A stretch of 32,835 nt of DNA, taken from NCBI GenBank assembly GCA_017555445.1, contig JAFZGK010000099.1, positions 1-32,835 on the forward strand, in the 5' to 3' direction. Source of the DNA: Bacteroidales bacterium (GTDB lineage: Bacteria > Bacteroidota > Bacteroidia > Bacteroidales > UBA932). A program made the translations under genes and the position numbers. Positions 7,921 to 17,329 of this stretch are shown one piece after another. Position 1 is the first letter of the stretch; each line of letters opens with the position of its first letter. The notes below the pieces were generated by a model. That model was given only the letters and a program-made list of their open reading frames with translations, searched no databases and was not told where the DNA came from.

Positions 7921-8830
7921 ACGTCTTATAATCATATTGGGACCCACAGCTGTAGGCAAGACGGACTACAGCATCGAGACTGCGCTCAGATATGATTCTC
8001 CTATAATTTCCTGTGATTCACGACAGATCTATAAGGAAATGACAATAGGCACTGCTGTGCCTGATGCTTCGCAGCTTGCAGCTGTGAAGCATTATTTTAT
8101 CCATTCCCATACGGTGACAGACCTCTATACGGCCGGCAAGTACGAACTTGAGGCACTTGAACTCATAAACCGTCTCTTTGCTGAAGGACATGACACACTT
8201 GTAATGGCAGGCGGCTCCGGATTCTATATAGATGCACTTGTAAACGGACTCGATGACTTTCCGTCTGCCGATCTGGATCTTCGTAACGAGTTGATGCGCA
8301 GACTGAAGGAAGAGGGAGTGGAGTCGTTGAGAATGGAGCTCAAGTCATTGGATCCGGAGAGTTATTCGACAATAGATATCGCAAACGGACAGCGTGTCGT
8401 ACGTGCTCTTGAGGTATGCCTTATGACCGGAAAGCCTTTTTCTTCGTTCAAGACCAGCCGGTTCAAGAAACGAGATTTCACTATCGAGAAGATCGGTCTT
8501 ACACGATCGCGTGAGGTGCTGTATGACAGGATCAACCGCCGAGTGCTGCAGATGGTAGATCAAGGTCTTGTCGATGAGGTGCGTTCCGTGCAGCAGTACA
8601 GGGACCTTGCTGCTCTTCAGACCGTAGGTTATAAGGAAATATTCGACTGGTTCGATTATGAGGCAGGTCTTGTTTCTGCCGAAGGATGGACACCGACTAC
8701 CCCGGGGGATGGTCCGGTAACATCACTTGACCGCGCCATTGAGCTCATCCAGCGCAATACACGCCACTATGCCAAGCGCCAGCTTTCATACTGGGGCCGG
8801 GACAAGGACATAAAGTGGCTGGAAATTTAG
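7910..8830 (+). CDS. miaA: tRNA dimethylallyltransferase
   Basis: The 306-residue enzyme adds a dimethylallyl group to A37 of tRNAs that read codons starting with U. The P-loop GPTAVGKT is at residues 11-18; CDSRQIY gives the catalytic Asp, followed by GTAVPD, the AGGSGFYIDAL block and TVGYKEIFDW, all diagnostic. Between residues about 250 and 268, after DWFDYEAG, there is an extra stretch rich in Thr, Pro and Gly (TPTTPGDGP), before the conserved AIELIQRNTRHYAKRQ. In homologues I recall this link is shorter. The start codon lies inside the preceding gene. Its stop is 7 bases from the recQ stop on the other strand, with no terminator in between. Confidence 0.96.
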   Translation: MTNKRLIIILGPTAVGKTDYSIETALRYDSPIISCDSRQIYKEMTIGTAVPDASQLAAVKHYFIHSHTVTDLYTAGKYELEALELINRLFAEGHDTLVMAGGSGFYIDALVNGLDDFPSADLDLRNELMRRLKEEGVESLRMELKSLDPESYSTIDIANGQRVVRALEVCLMTGKPFSSFKTSRFKKRDFTIEKIGLTRSREVLYDRINRRVLQMVDQGLVDEVRSVQQYRDLAALQTVGYKEIFDWFDYEAGLVSAEGWTPTTPGDGPVTSLDRAIELIQRNTRHYAKRQLSYWGRDKDIKWLEI

Positions 8831-8837
8831 GTGATTG

Positions 8838-11036
8838 CTAGTTCGCGACTTCGCAGAGGAACTTGATGCGTACCAGACGGACTTCCATTTCGTCGTAATC
8901 ATCTCCAAGATCTTCCATCACGACATCAAGTGCATCAGACTCAGCTTCTTCCTTGAAGTATGCGTAGATGTCTTCAATGACATCGTCATCGAGGGTCTGC
9001 TCGATATAGTAGTCAAGATTCAGCTTTGTTCCCGAATATACGATAGCCTCGATTTCGCTCATAAGCTCTTCCATATCAAGACCTTTCGAGCTTGCTATAT
9101 CCTCGAGTGGATGCTTTCGGTCGATGCTCTGTATGATGTAGACCTTGTTCACGGACTTGTTGACCATGGTTTTCATTACGAAGTCGTCCGGACGCTCGAT
9201 CTCATTCTCCTCTACGTATTTTGCAATCAGTGCAAGGAACTCCTTGCCGAACTTGCGGGCTTTTCCTTCTCCGACTCCCTGACAGTTCTTCAGCTCGTCG
9301 ATCGTAACAGGGTACATGATGGACATGTCCTCCAGTGACGGGTCTCCGAAGATGACCCAAGGCTGAAGATTCTTCTTCCTTGCAACGTCCCTGCGGAGGT
9401 CCTTGAGCATGGCGAGAAGCTGTTCGTCTCCACCGCCGCCACCACGTGCAGGAGCTCCTGCTACGTCGTCATCATCGTCCTCGCCTTCAGAGAATTCTCT
9501 TTCCTCAGTAAGCATGATCTCGTACGGATTCTCAAAGAACTCCAGTCCTTTGTCTGTAACCGAGAGGAGACCGTATGACTCGATATCCTTGAATATGAAC
9601 TTGAGAATCATTCCCTGGTGGATGACTGCACTCCAGAATCTTGCGGAGTGATCCTTGCCGGCGCCGAAGAGTTCAAGCTTGTCATGCTTGTATGACTTGA
9701 TGATCGAATTCATCTCGCCTGCAAGAATGTTGGCCAGATGTTCTATCTTGAAATGCTCAGGGAGAGTCTGGATGAGTTCGATGACCATTGCCATCTCCTC
9801 TCTTCCGTCAAACTGCTTCTTAGGGTGCAGGCAATTGTCGCAAGCTCCACAGTTGTCCACATGATACTCCTCACCGAAATAGTTGAGCAGCAGTCTTCTG
9901 CGGCATGAGTTGGATTCGGCGTATGCGACTGTCTCCATGAGAAGCTGCTTGCCTATCTCCTGCTCTGCAACAGGCTTTCCCTGCATGAACTTTTCAAGCT
10001 TCTGGATATCCTTGTAGCTGTAGAATGTTATGCACTCTCCGACATTTCCGTCACGGCCCGCACGTCCTGTCTCCTGATAGTATCCTTCGATGCTCTTAGG
10101 TATGTCATAATGGATGACGAAACGGACATCCGGCTTGTCGATACCCATTCCGAATGCAATAGTCGCGACAATCACGTCAATCTCCTCCATCAGGAACTTG
10201 TCCTGATTTTCTGCACGTGTCTTCGCATCAAGACCCGCATGGTAAGGCGCGGCCTTTATTCCGTTGATATTCAGCAGCTCTGCAAGCTCTTCCACCTTCT
10301 TTCTGCTGAGGCAGTAGATGATGCCGGAACGGCCGGGATGCTGGCGTATGTACTTTATTATATCCCTTTTAGGGTCGGATTTGTCGCGGATTTCGTAATA
10401 GAGGTTAGGCCTGTTGAATGACGACTTGAAGACTGTTGCATCCGTCATTCCGAGGTTCTTTATGATGTCGCTCTGGACCTTAGGTGTAGCTGTTGCTGTG
10501 AGAGCGATGATAGGAGCTACTCCGATTTCCTCTATGATGTTTCGTATTCTTCTGTACTCCGGTCTGAAGTCATGTCCCCATTCGGAAATACAATGAGCCT
10601 CGTCAACTGCATAGAATGAAATCTTGATTTCCTTGAGCATGGCTACATTCTCAGCCTTGGTGAGAGATTCGGGAGCGACATAAAGCAGTTTGGTGGCACC
10701 CGAAAGCAGGTCGTTGCGCACCTCGGTAAGCTGTGCCTTGTTCAGTGACGAGTTGAGGAAGTGTGCGATGCCGTCGTTGCCGGATACGAAACCTCGTATG
10801 GCGTCAACCTGATTCTTCATCAGGGCGATCAGTGGTGAAATGACGATTGCTGTACCTTCCATCACAAGCGCAGGGAGCTGATAGCAAAGAGATTTGCCTC
10901 CTCCCGTAGGCATCAGTACGAATGCATTGTTGCCGTCTACGAGATGGCGTATAACGCGCTCCTGATCGGATTTGAATGAATCGAATCCGAAGAATTCTTT
11001 CAATTTTGAATGGAGAGTCGCAGTGTCGATCGTCAT
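8838..11036 (-). CDS. recQ: ATP-dependent DNA helicase RecQ
   Basis: The 732-residue 3'-5' helicase acts in recombination and replication repair. The aromatic-rich start has the motif 0 glutamine (Q25); Walker A TGGGKS is at residues 44-49 and DEAH at 145-148, with the RecQ aromatic loop HDFRPEY after it. Motif VI is YYQETGRAGRDG. The zinc site is C378, C396, C399 and C402, then comes the winged-helix region. An acidic and glycine-rich linker (about residues 512-530) leads to an HRDC domain and then about 120 residues with a further helical domain, as in Bacteroidota RecQ. The first ATG fits the conserved start. It is transcribed away from the FKBP gene and is not in an operon. Confidence 0.97.
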   Translation of the reverse strand: MTIDTATLHSKLKEFFGFDSFKSDQERVIRHLVDGNNAFVLMPTGGGKSLCYQLPALVMEGTAIVISPLIALMKNQVDAIRGFVSGNDGIAHFLNSSLNKAQLTEVRNDLLSGATKLLYVAPESLTKAENVAMLKEIKISFYAVDEAHCISEWGHDFRPEYRRIRNIIEEIGVAPIIALTATATPKVQSDIIKNLGMTDATVFKSSFNRPNLYYEIRDKSDPKRDIIKYIRQHPGRSGIIYCLSRKKVEELAELLNINGIKAAPYHAGLDAKTRAENQDKFLMEEIDVIVATIAFGMGIDKPDVRFVIHYDIPKSIEGYYQETGRAGRDGNVGECITFYSYKDIQKLEKFMQGKPVAEQEIGKQLLMETVAYAESNSCRRRLLLNYFGEEYHVDNCGACDNCLHPKKQFDGREEMAMVIELIQTLPEHFKIEHLANILAGEMNSIIKSYKHDKLELFGAGKDHSARFWSAVIHQGMILKFIFKDIESYGLLSVTDKGLEFFENPYEIMLTEEREFSEGEDDDDDVAGAPARGGGGGDEQLLAMLKDLRRDVARKKNLQPWVIFGDPSLEDMSIMYPVTIDELKNCQGVGEGKARKFGKEFLALIAKYVEENEIERPDDFVMKTMVNKSVNKVYIIQSIDRKHPLEDIASSKGLDMEELMSEIEAIVYSGTKLNLDYYIEQTLDDDVIEDIYAYFKEEAESDALDVVMEDLGDDYDEMEVRLVRIKFLCEVAN

Positions 11037-11146
11037 GACTTCAAAAATTTAGCATACTAAGTTAACTCATTTTTTCTGAGAACTCAAAATTTTTTTGCCG
11101 TGAAAAAAGTAATGTATATAAGAATCCGGTGAATCAAAAAAAACAT

Positions 11147-11154
11147 TATATTTG
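11147..11154 (+). promoter_or_regulatory. promoter box for the FKBP lipoprotein gene
   Basis: TATATTTG, followed by CAGGA, is an exact and classical Bacteroidota -7 box. It lies about 40 bases before the ATG. The rest of the 159-base gap to recQ is A/T-rich, with no other clear element. Confidence 0.65.
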
Positions 11155-11195
11155 CAGGATATATTGATAATTTTTAACAATTAAACATAGTAAAA

Positions 11196-11933
11196 ATGAA
11201 AGCAATCAAGATTTTCGCAGCAGCTCTCGTGGCAACATTCGCTGTCGCTTGCGGCTCAAACTCATCGGTAAAGGTTGAGGGTGTTGAACTCCCTTCAGCA
11301 GCAGAGGTGGATTCAGTGAGCTACCTCATCGGTGTAAACTTCGGTTCATTCATCAAGGGTAACAACTTTGCAGCAGACCTCTCAGAGCTCGATATGGCTC
11401 AGATGAAAAAGGGTATGCAGGACTTCCTCACAGCTGAGGGTGATCCATACGATCCTACATTCGGCGAGCAGTTCGACATCGATCCTAACACAATGGGTGA
11501 GATTCTTAACGCATTCCTTTCAAAGAAGCAGTCATACAAGGCAGCTCTCAACCTCGCAAAGGAGAAGGAATTCCTTGAGAAGAATGCAAAGAAGGCTAAT
11601 GTAGGTACTACAGCAAGCGGTCTCCAGTATACTATCATCGCTGAGGGTGCAGCAGAGAAGGTGGCTTCACAGGATACAGTATGGGTTAACTACAAGGGTA
11701 CTCTCCTCGATGGTACAGTATTCGACGAGAACCAGAACATGGAGTTCGTGGCTAACCGCGTGATCCCAGGTTGGACAGAGGGACTCGGTCTCCTCGGCGA
11801 GGGTGGAAAGGCTACTCTTTACATCCCTGCTAACCTTGCTTACGGCGAGAGAGGAAACCGTGGCATCGAGCCTAACTCTACTCTCATCTTCGATGTAGAG
11901 GTTCTCAAGGTAGGTAAGTATATCGCTGAGTAA
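11196..11933 (+). CDS. FKBP-type peptidyl-prolyl isomerase lipoprotein (FkpA/Mip-like)
   Basis: A 245-residue folding catalyst that isomerises proline bonds in the periplasm. It has a lipoprotein signal with lipobox VAC and lipidated C19, an N-terminal helical dimerisation region (about residues 38-135, [17 protein letters not shown]), and an FKBP domain (about 140-245) with [44 protein letters not shown] and [11 protein letters not shown], covering the proline pocket. No +2 Asp is needed for export to be plausible. Codon use is markedly biased (Leu mostly CTC, Thr ACA), like metG and efp, which suggests high expression. It is followed 2 bases later by the DUF3127 gene, and both end at a good terminator. 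Confidence 0.93.
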   Translation: MKAIKIFAAALVATFAVACGSNSSVKVEGVELPSAAEVDSVSYLIGVNFGSFIKGNNFAADLSELDMAQMKKGMQDFLTAEGDPYDPTFGEQFDIDPNTMGEILNAFLSKKQSYKAALNLAKEKEFLEKNAKKANVGTTASGLQYTIIAEGAAEKVASQDTVWVNYKGTLLDGTVFDENQNMEFVANRVIPGWTEGLGLLGEGGKATLYIPANLAYGERGNRGIEPNSTLIFDVEVLKVGKYIAE

Positions 11934-11935
11934 TC

Positions 11936-12349
11936 ATGGCAATGGAACTCGAGGGCAGGATTGCCCGTAAACTCAATGTGCAGACAGGTACTTCAGCAAG
12001 AGGTACATGGTCAAAGCAGGAGTTTGTGCTTGAGTATCAGGAGGGTAATTTTCCTGCTCAGGTGTGCATGAATGTCTGGGGAGAAGACAAGGTCAGAGAA
12101 CTTGACAAGTATCAGGTCGGTGACAAGGTGAAGATTGCCTTCAACCTCAGCAGCCGTGAGTATAACGGACGCTGGTATACCGATGTGAGAGCATGGCGCA
12201 TCGAGCCTGCAGGCGTTCAGCAGAGTGCTCCTGCGGCAGCATATGGAGCTCCTGCGGGAATGCAGGGCCAGGCTCCCGTTCAGAGCGCACCGCTCCCGAC
12301 TGCCGACGATATGTCGGCTCCGCTCTCGGATGACGATCTTCCGTTCTAG
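11936..12349 (+). CDS. DUF3127 protein with SSB-like acidic C-terminal tip
   Basis: A 137-residue protein. Residues 1-95 match DUF3127 (MELEGRIARKLNVQTG, WSKQEFVLEY, FPAQVCMNVWGEDKV, VKIAFNLSSREYNGRWYTDVRAWRIE), a predicted OB-like beta domain. A Gln/Ala/Pro-rich linker of about 28 residues follows, and the protein ends in SDDDLPF. This layout of OB domain, flexible linker and DDxPF tip is that of bacterial single-stranded DNA-binding proteins, whose tip recruits repair and replication partners. Binding to single-stranded nucleic acid is therefore a fair inference, not a demonstrated function. The start is ATG at 11936; a second ATG two codons later would also fit. It is co-transcribed with the FKBP gene. 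Confidence 0.82.
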   Translation: MAMELEGRIARKLNVQTGTSARGTWSKQEFVLEYQEGNFPAQVCMNVWGEDKVRELDKYQVGDKVKIAFNLSSREYNGRWYTDVRAWRIEPAGVQQSAPAAAYGAPAGMQGQAPVQSAPLPTADDMSAPLSDDDLPF

Positions 12350-12393
12350 TGCAAGTACTATAGAAGTATCTGACTTACAATATCTTATAATAA

Positions 12394-12429
12394 CGGCGGG
12401 TTGCAGATTTCTGCGACCCGCCGCTTTTG
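12394..12429 (+). terminator. intrinsic terminator after the DUF3127 gene
   Basis: A 12-bp stem (CGGCGGGTTGCA with TGCGACCCGCCG, one G-U pair) with loop GATTTC runs into CTTTTGT. The hairpin is GC-rich and strong; the T-run is short. Confidence 0.8.
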
Positions 12430-12474
12430 TGATATTTCATGCCTTGTACTGTCGGCGGTTAGCAGATTTTTTGT

Positions 12475-12482
12475 TAAATTTG
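12475..12482 (+). promoter_or_regulatory. promoter box for the HdeD-like gene and perhaps dnaG
   Basis: TAAATTTG fits TAnnTTTG exactly, 23 bases before the ATG at 12506. No clear TTTG is seen upstream at the usual distance. It may start the long + strand run through dnaG. Confidence 0.55.
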
Positions 12483-12505
12483 CAAGTTGACTTAATGTGC
12501 GAAAA

Positions 12506-13096
12506 ATGATAACTTTTGGATATAAGAACAAGTTCAGCGGACTGCTCAGAGCACTTACTGCGATAGCTGTGGGTGTAGTGATGGTAGTCAGCAAGACCAA
12601 CGCTCTTGAACTTGCGGTACAGATTATTGCAGCTTTCATTATCGCTTCCGGCATCGTGTCTCTGATCGTGGGATACAGGCACAGGCAGAACGGCACCATG
12701 GGGCTCATGGGGTTCAATGGCGGAGTGGATATCCTCCTCGGAATCCTGCTTTTCGCTTTTCCTGGCTTTGTGGCAGGTCTGATGATCTACATCATCGGAT
12801 TTGCACTTCTTGTTTTCGGACTGTTCCAGCTTGTAGCTCTTGTCAGTGCCAATCGTGTGATGAGAGTCGGAGGCGGCAGCTTCATTCTTCCTGCAATTGT
12901 TTCCCTTGCGGGTCTTTTCCTTGTCACAAGACCGTCATTCATCGGTGAGGCCATTGGAGTGATCGCAGGAGTATCGCTGATAATCTATGGCGCTTCGGAG
13001 CTTCTTTCTTCATGGAAGATGAGGAAGGCGATCGATGAATATGATGTACATCATCCGGAGAAGAATGTGGATGATCAGAGTATTGATGAACAGTAA
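12506..13096 (+). CDS. HdeD/DUF308 family membrane protein
   Basis: A 196-residue integral membrane protein with six hydrophobic segments arranged as repeated pairs, including LTAIAVGVVMVV, LAVQIIAAFIIASGIVSLIVGY, GGVDILLGILLFAFPGFVAGLM and IIGFALLVFGLFQLVALV, then two more before a charged cytoplasmic tail (about residues 170-196). The repeated turns with Gly/Phe/Pro match DUF308, the family of E. coli HdeD, which is linked to acid resistance. The function here is unknown. I place the start at ATG 12506; an in-frame GTG at 12497 is possible but lies very close to the predicted transcript start. The gene ends 3 bases before dnaG. Confidence 0.8.
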   Translation: MITFGYKNKFSGLLRALTAIAVGVVMVVSKTNALELAVQIIAAFIIASGIVSLIVGYRHRQNGTMGLMGFNGGVDILLGILLFAFPGFVAGLMIYIIGFALLVFGLFQLVALVSANRVMRVGGGSFILPAIVSLAGLFLVTRPSFIGEAIGVIAGVSLIIYGASELLSSWKMRKAIDEYDVHHPEKNVDDQSIDEQ

Positions 13097-13099
13097 TAT

Positions 13100-15124
13100 A
13101 TGATTCCTCAGGATACGGTAAACAAGATTCTGGACGCTGCCCAGATCGTGGATGTGGTAGGTGACTTCGTGACTTTGAAGAAGCGCGGAGCCAACCATAT
13201 CGCGTGCTGTCCGTTCCATAATGAAAAGACGCCTTCTTTTTCCGTATCAGCTTCAAAGGGAATCTATAAATGCTTCGGTTGCGGAAAGTCCGGTACTGCA
13301 GTAGGCTTTGTCATGGAACATGAGAACCTGACCTATGTCGAAGCCTTGAAGTATCTTGCCAAGAAATATCACATCGAGGTGATCGAGAAGGAGGAGAGTG
13401 CAGAGGAGATCGCCCAACGTCAGAAGCATGAAAGCCTTCTTCTCGTGTCCGAGTTTGCAGGCAAGTTCTTCCAGCAGAGCCTTGACACTCCTGAAGGACA
13501 GAACATAGCATACCAGTATTTCCGCAGCCGCGGACTCGAAGATGAGACTATCCGTAAATATGGCCTTGGATGGGCTCCGCTCGACAGAAAGGCCCTTTCG
13601 GAGGCGGCGCGTGCTGCCGGTTATAAGGAGGAGTTCCTGATAGAGACAGGGCTGAGCATAAAATATGACGACGGCAGGCTGGTGGACCGTTTCTATGACC
13701 GCGTGATGTTTCCGATCCATTCGGCAAGCGGCCGTGTCATAGCCTTCGGAGGCCGTACCCTGAAGACCGACAAGTCGGTGGCGAAATATGTGAATTCGCC
13801 TGAAACCGAAATATATGTAAAGAGCAAGTCGCTTTATGGAATCTGGTTCGCAAAGAATGCGATTTCTAAGAACGACAAATGTATATTGGTTGAAGGATAT
13901 CTCGACGTCCTTTCGATGCATCAGCTCGGAATCACCAATGTAGTGGCTTCCAGTGGAACATCTCTGACTGTGGAGCAGATACGTCTGATAAAGAAGTTTA
14001 CCAGCAACGTTACGATCATCTATGATGGTGACGGAGCCGGAATCAAGGCGGCGCTTCGAGGAATAGATCTCATTCTGAAAGAGGGAATGAATGTGAAGGT
14101 GGTACTGCTGCCGGACGGTCAGGATCCGGATGATTTCGCCCGCAGACATACTCTCAGCGAGGTGGAGGACCATATATCTCAGAATGAGCAGGACTTCATC
14201 GGATTCAAGTCGGATCTTCTTCTTGAAGAGACTGGTGGAGACCCTATAAAGAGGGCCGGGCTCATCAATGATATGGCGGATACCATCTCGCTCATCCCTG
14301 ATGCGGTGGTCAGGGCTGTGTATGTGCAGACGATTGCAGCGAAATTCGATATAGACGAACAGATCCTGGCGGAGCGTGTAGGCCGTTCGAGGACTGACAT
14401 GATTCTCTCGGAGCAGAAGCAGCTTGAGCGTCAGAAGGAGGCGGCTTCGAGATCTCAGAGCAGGTATGTTGACACAGATGCCCCTTCAGGGGAGATACCG
14501 CCTCCGGGGTACGATGACTATCCGTTGGCTGACCAGATGCTTCCGCTAGTGGAGCCGTCTGTGAACGGTATCGAGGAGCCGTATCTCGCACCATGCGAAC
14601 GTGACCTTCTGAAGTTCATTCTTGAGGAGGGATGCTCGCCTCTGCAATTTGACAAGGACTCTAAGTTCTATACCGAAGGTGAGACATATACTGTGGCAGA
14701 GTTCATTGACGGAATTCTGGCAGATGATGATGCGTCTTTCATGAATACAGCCTACAGGGTTGTATATGACGAATATTTCAGACTATATGACGAGGGGCTC
14801 AGCCAGCAGCAGATCCAGACGCGTCTGATGAACAGCATGGACCCGCAGATTGCGGAAGTGTCCAAGGATATTCTGATCGAGAAGTACCAGATCACGGTAA
14901 AGAATTATGAGCAGTCGCTTACTTCGGTGATGACCCGTCTTGTGCAATATATTCCAAAGACGCTGATGACCTATCAGTGCAAGAAGGTGGAGCTCATCCT
15001 GAAGGATCTGACAGCAGAGCTTGCAACTGCAGAGGATCCGGACAGGCAGATGGAGATATTGGAGGAGATGGGAAACTACAACCGGATAAAGGCACGTCTG
15101 AACAATGAACTGGGACGAGTGTAA
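13100..15124 (+). CDS. dnaG: DNA primase
   Basis: The 674-residue primase makes RNA primers at the replication fork. The N-terminal CHC2 zinc finger has C37, H40, C58 and C61 (CCPFHNEKTPSF...YKCFGCGKSG). The catalytic core contains FGGRTL, the Toprim glutamate in VEGYLDVLSMHQ and the metal-binding DGDGAGIKA. The final 150 or so residues form the helical region that binds the DnaB helicase. A disordered Pro/Asp-rich stretch near residues 455-495 separates core and tail. It sits 3 bases after the HdeD-like gene and 29 before metG, so it is likely in one transcript; no rpsU or rpoD lies beside it, unlike the E. coli arrangement. Confidence 0.98.
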   Translation: MIPQDTVNKILDAAQIVDVVGDFVTLKKRGANHIACCPFHNEKTPSFSVSASKGIYKCFGCGKSGTAVGFVMEHENLTYVEALKYLAKKYHIEVIEKEESAEEIAQRQKHESLLLVSEFAGKFFQQSLDTPEGQNIAYQYFRSRGLEDETIRKYGLGWAPLDRKALSEAARAAGYKEEFLIETGLSIKYDDGRLVDRFYDRVMFPIHSASGRVIAFGGRTLKTDKSVAKYVNSPETEIYVKSKSLYGIWFAKNAISKNDKCILVEGYLDVLSMHQLGITNVVASSGTSLTVEQIRLIKKFTSNVTIIYDGDGAGIKAALRGIDLILKEGMNVKVVLLPDGQDPDDFARRHTLSEVEDHISQNEQDFIGFKSDLLLEETGGDPIKRAGLINDMADTISLIPDAVVRAVYVQTIAAKFDIDEQILAERVGRSRTDMILSEQKQLERQKEAASRSQSRYVDTDAPSGEIPPPGYDDYPLADQMLPLVEPSVNGIEEPYLAPCERDLLKFILEEGCSPLQFDKDSKFYTEGETYTVAEFIDGILADDDASFMNTAYRVVYDEYFRLYDEGLSQQQIQTRLMNSMDPQIAEVSKDILIEKYQITVKNYEQSLTSVMTRLVQYIPKTLMTYQCKKVELILKDLTAELATAEDPDRQMEILEEMGNYNRIKARLNNELGRV

Positions 15125-15153
15125 CTTGAAAAATATATAAAACTATAACTATA

Positions 15154-17319
15154 ATGGAAAAGAAATTCAACAGAACTCTTGTGACCTGTGCGCTTCCATA
15201 CGCCAACGGTCCTGTCCATATCGGTCATCTTGCCGGTGTGTATGTACCTGCAGATATCTATGTGAGGTACCAGAGAATGAGGGGAGAGGATGTGCTTTAT
15301 GTCTGCGGATCGGATGAGCACGGAGTGCCTATCACCATCAAGGCACAGAAGGAAGGATGTACACCTCAGGACATCGTGGACAGATATCACAAGATCATCA
15401 AGGATTCATTCACAGGTCTTGGAATCAACTTTGATATCTATTCGAGAACTTCATCCAAGACTCACCATAAGAATGCAGCTGATTTCTTCAAGAAGCTATA
15501 TGACGAGGGCAAGTTCATCGAGAAGGTAAGCGAGCAGTACTATGATGAGGAGGCAAAGACATTCCTCGCAGACCGTTACATTACAGGTACATGTCCTCGT
15601 TGCGGCGCAGAGGGTGCTTATGGTGACCAGTGCGAGAAGTGTGGTGCCACACTCAGCCCTGATGAACTCATCAACCCTAAGTCTGCTCTCAGCGGCGGCG
15701 AGCTCGTGAAGAAGGAGACCAAGCACTGGTATCTCCCGCTCGACCAGTATGAAAGCTGGCTTTCAGAGTGGATTCTTGACGGACACAAGGAGTGGAGAAG
15801 CAATGTTTACGGTCAGTGCAAGAGCTGGATCGACGGCGGTCTTCAGCCGCGTGCGGTGAGCCGCGACCTCAACTGGGGTGTTCCTGTGCCTGTAGAGGGT
15901 TCGGAGGGCAAGGTTCTCTATGTATGGTTCGATGCGCCTATCGGTTATATCTCGAACACTCAGGAGCTCCTTCCTCAGAGCTGGGAGAAGTGGTGGAAGA
16001 GCGAGGATACAAAGCTCGTTCACTTCATCGGCAAGGATAACATCGTGTTCCATTGCATCGTATTCCCTTCAATGCTCAAAGCGGACGGAAACTACATTCT
16101 TCCAGACAATGTCCCTGCAAACGAGTTCCTCAACCTCGAGGGCGACAAGATCTCGACATCACGTGGATGGGCAGTATGGCTTCACGAGTATCTCGAGCAG
16201 TTCCCTGGCCAGGAGGACGTGCTTCGTTACGTTCTTACAGCAAATGCTCCAGAGACAAAGGACAATGACTTCTCATGGAAGGATTTCCAGGCACGCAACA
16301 ACAGCGAGCTAGTAGCTATTCTCGGTAACTTCGTGAACCGTGCGGTAGTCCTCACACACAAGTATTTCGAGGGTAAGGTTCCTGCTGATCTCAAGCCTGA
16401 GGCAATCGATGCTGAGACACTTGCTCAGATCCAGCCTCTCAAGGAGGAGATGCAGCGTTACCTCGACGGATACAAGTTCCGAGAGGCTCTCAAGGAGGCA
16501 ATGAACATCGCACGCCTCGGTAACAAGTACCTTACAGATACAGAGCCTTGGAAGGTGGCAAAGACAGATATGGACAGAACCGCTTCGATCCTGAACGTGT
16601 CTCTCCAGATCTGTGCATCCCTTGCAGTGGCATTCGAACCGTTCCTTCCGTTCTCGGCAGAGAAGCTCCGCGGTATCCTCAATATAGGCATCCAGGCGGG
16701 TGCTGACCACCGTGCAGGTGAGGAGGGTTCAGTAAGCGAGAATATCTATACAGCATCAGAGGGCGCGGCTCTTCATACTGGTGTTGCATACGACGGAATC
16801 ACACTTTCATGGGACGATCTCGGAAAGGCGTCGCTTCTCCCTGCAGGTCATCAGCTCAACCCTGCAACTCTCCTCTTTGCCAAGATCGAGGACGAGGTTG
16901 TAGATGCTCAGATCGCTCGTCTTGAGACTATCCGTGCTGAGCGTGAGGCTGCTGCAAAGGCTGCTGAGGCAGCTGTGGTAACTCCGCAGAAGGAAGAGTG
17001 CACTTTCGATGATTTCGGTAAGATGGATATCCGTACCGCTACAGTTCTTGAGGCGGAGCGTGTTCCTAAGACTGACAAGCTTCTTAAGCTTACAATCGAT
17101 ACAGGTATCGACAAGAGAGTCATCGTTTCAGGAATCGCCGAGCAGTATTCTCCAGAGGATATGGTCGGCAAGCAGATCTGTATTCTCGCAAATCTTGCTC
17201 CTCGCAAGATCCGCGGCATCGAGTCTAAGGGCATGATTCTCATGGCTCGTCAGAATGACGGTAAGATGAGATTCATCACTCCTCAGGAGACTCTTTGCAA
17301 TGGTGCAGAAATAGGTTAA
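15154..17319 (+). CDS. metG: methionyl-tRNA synthetase
   Basis: The 721-residue enzyme charges tRNA-Met. HIGH is at residues 22-25, the zinc knuckle cysteines at C147, C150, C160 and C163, and the KMSKS-equivalent KISTS at 332-336. A C-terminal tRNA-binding OB domain (about residues 612-721, [19 protein letters not shown]... [18 protein letters not shown]) makes the dimeric long form. Between the anticodon-binding helices and this domain, residues about 512-548 ([20 protein letters not shown] onward) look like an insertion of some 35 residues relative to homologues I recall; it is Gly/Ala/Glu-rich and probably a surface loop. Codon use is strongly biased, as expected for an abundant protein. 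Its stop is 10 bases before the next gene. Confidence 0.98.
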   Translation: MEKKFNRTLVTCALPYANGPVHIGHLAGVYVPADIYVRYQRMRGEDVLYVCGSDEHGVPITIKAQKEGCTPQDIVDRYHKIIKDSFTGLGINFDIYSRTSSKTHHKNAADFFKKLYDEGKFIEKVSEQYYDEEAKTFLADRYITGTCPRCGAEGAYGDQCEKCGATLSPDELINPKSALSGGELVKKETKHWYLPLDQYESWLSEWILDGHKEWRSNVYGQCKSWIDGGLQPRAVSRDLNWGVPVPVEGSEGKVLYVWFDAPIGYISNTQELLPQSWEKWWKSEDTKLVHFIGKDNIVFHCIVFPSMLKADGNYILPDNVPANEFLNLEGDKISTSRGWAVWLHEYLEQFPGQEDVLRYVLTANAPETKDNDFSWKDFQARNNSELVAILGNFVNRAVVLTHKYFEGKVPADLKPEAIDAETLAQIQPLKEEMQRYLDGYKFREALKEAMNIARLGNKYLTDTEPWKVAKTDMDRTASILNVSLQICASLAVAFEPFLPFSAEKLRGILNIGIQAGADHRAGEEGSVSENIYTASEGAALHTGVAYDGITLSWDDLGKASLLPAGHQLNPATLLFAKIEDEVVDAQIARLETIRAEREAAAKAAEAAVVTPQKEECTFDDFGKMDIRTATVLEAERVPKTDKLLKLTIDTGIDKRVIVSGIAEQYSPEDMVGKQICILANLAPRKIRGIESKGMILMARQNDGKMRFITPQETLCNGAEIG

Positions 17320-17329
17320 TTCATATACC

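Noticed and set aside
7267..7959. A 230-codon minus-strand open frame across the pRiA4b-ORF3-like gene
   Set aside because: It covers the promoter region and the acidic tail read backwards (Ile/Val/Leu-rich), so it is an antisense artefact.
8822..8845. Missing terminator between the converging miaA and recQ genes
   Set aside because: Tail-to-tail genes with tiny gaps are common in compact genomes; absence of a visible hairpin is not notable by itself.
12394..12474. Imperfect direct repeat (CGGCGGGTTGCAGATTT and CGGCGGTTAGCAGATTT)
   Set aside because: Only two short copies, 59 bases apart; the first is part of a terminator. It is most likely chance or a decayed duplication.
13253..14173. A 306-codon open frame on the minus strand opposite dnaG
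   Set aside because: It lies wholly inside dnaG, has no promoter or family resemblance, and its product is low-complexity in His/Leu/Ser.
14394..14620. Disordered Pro/Asp-rich stretch in dnaG as a possible frameshift or fusion point
   Set aside because: The frame is continuous and both flanking domains are in the right order, so it is a normal linker.
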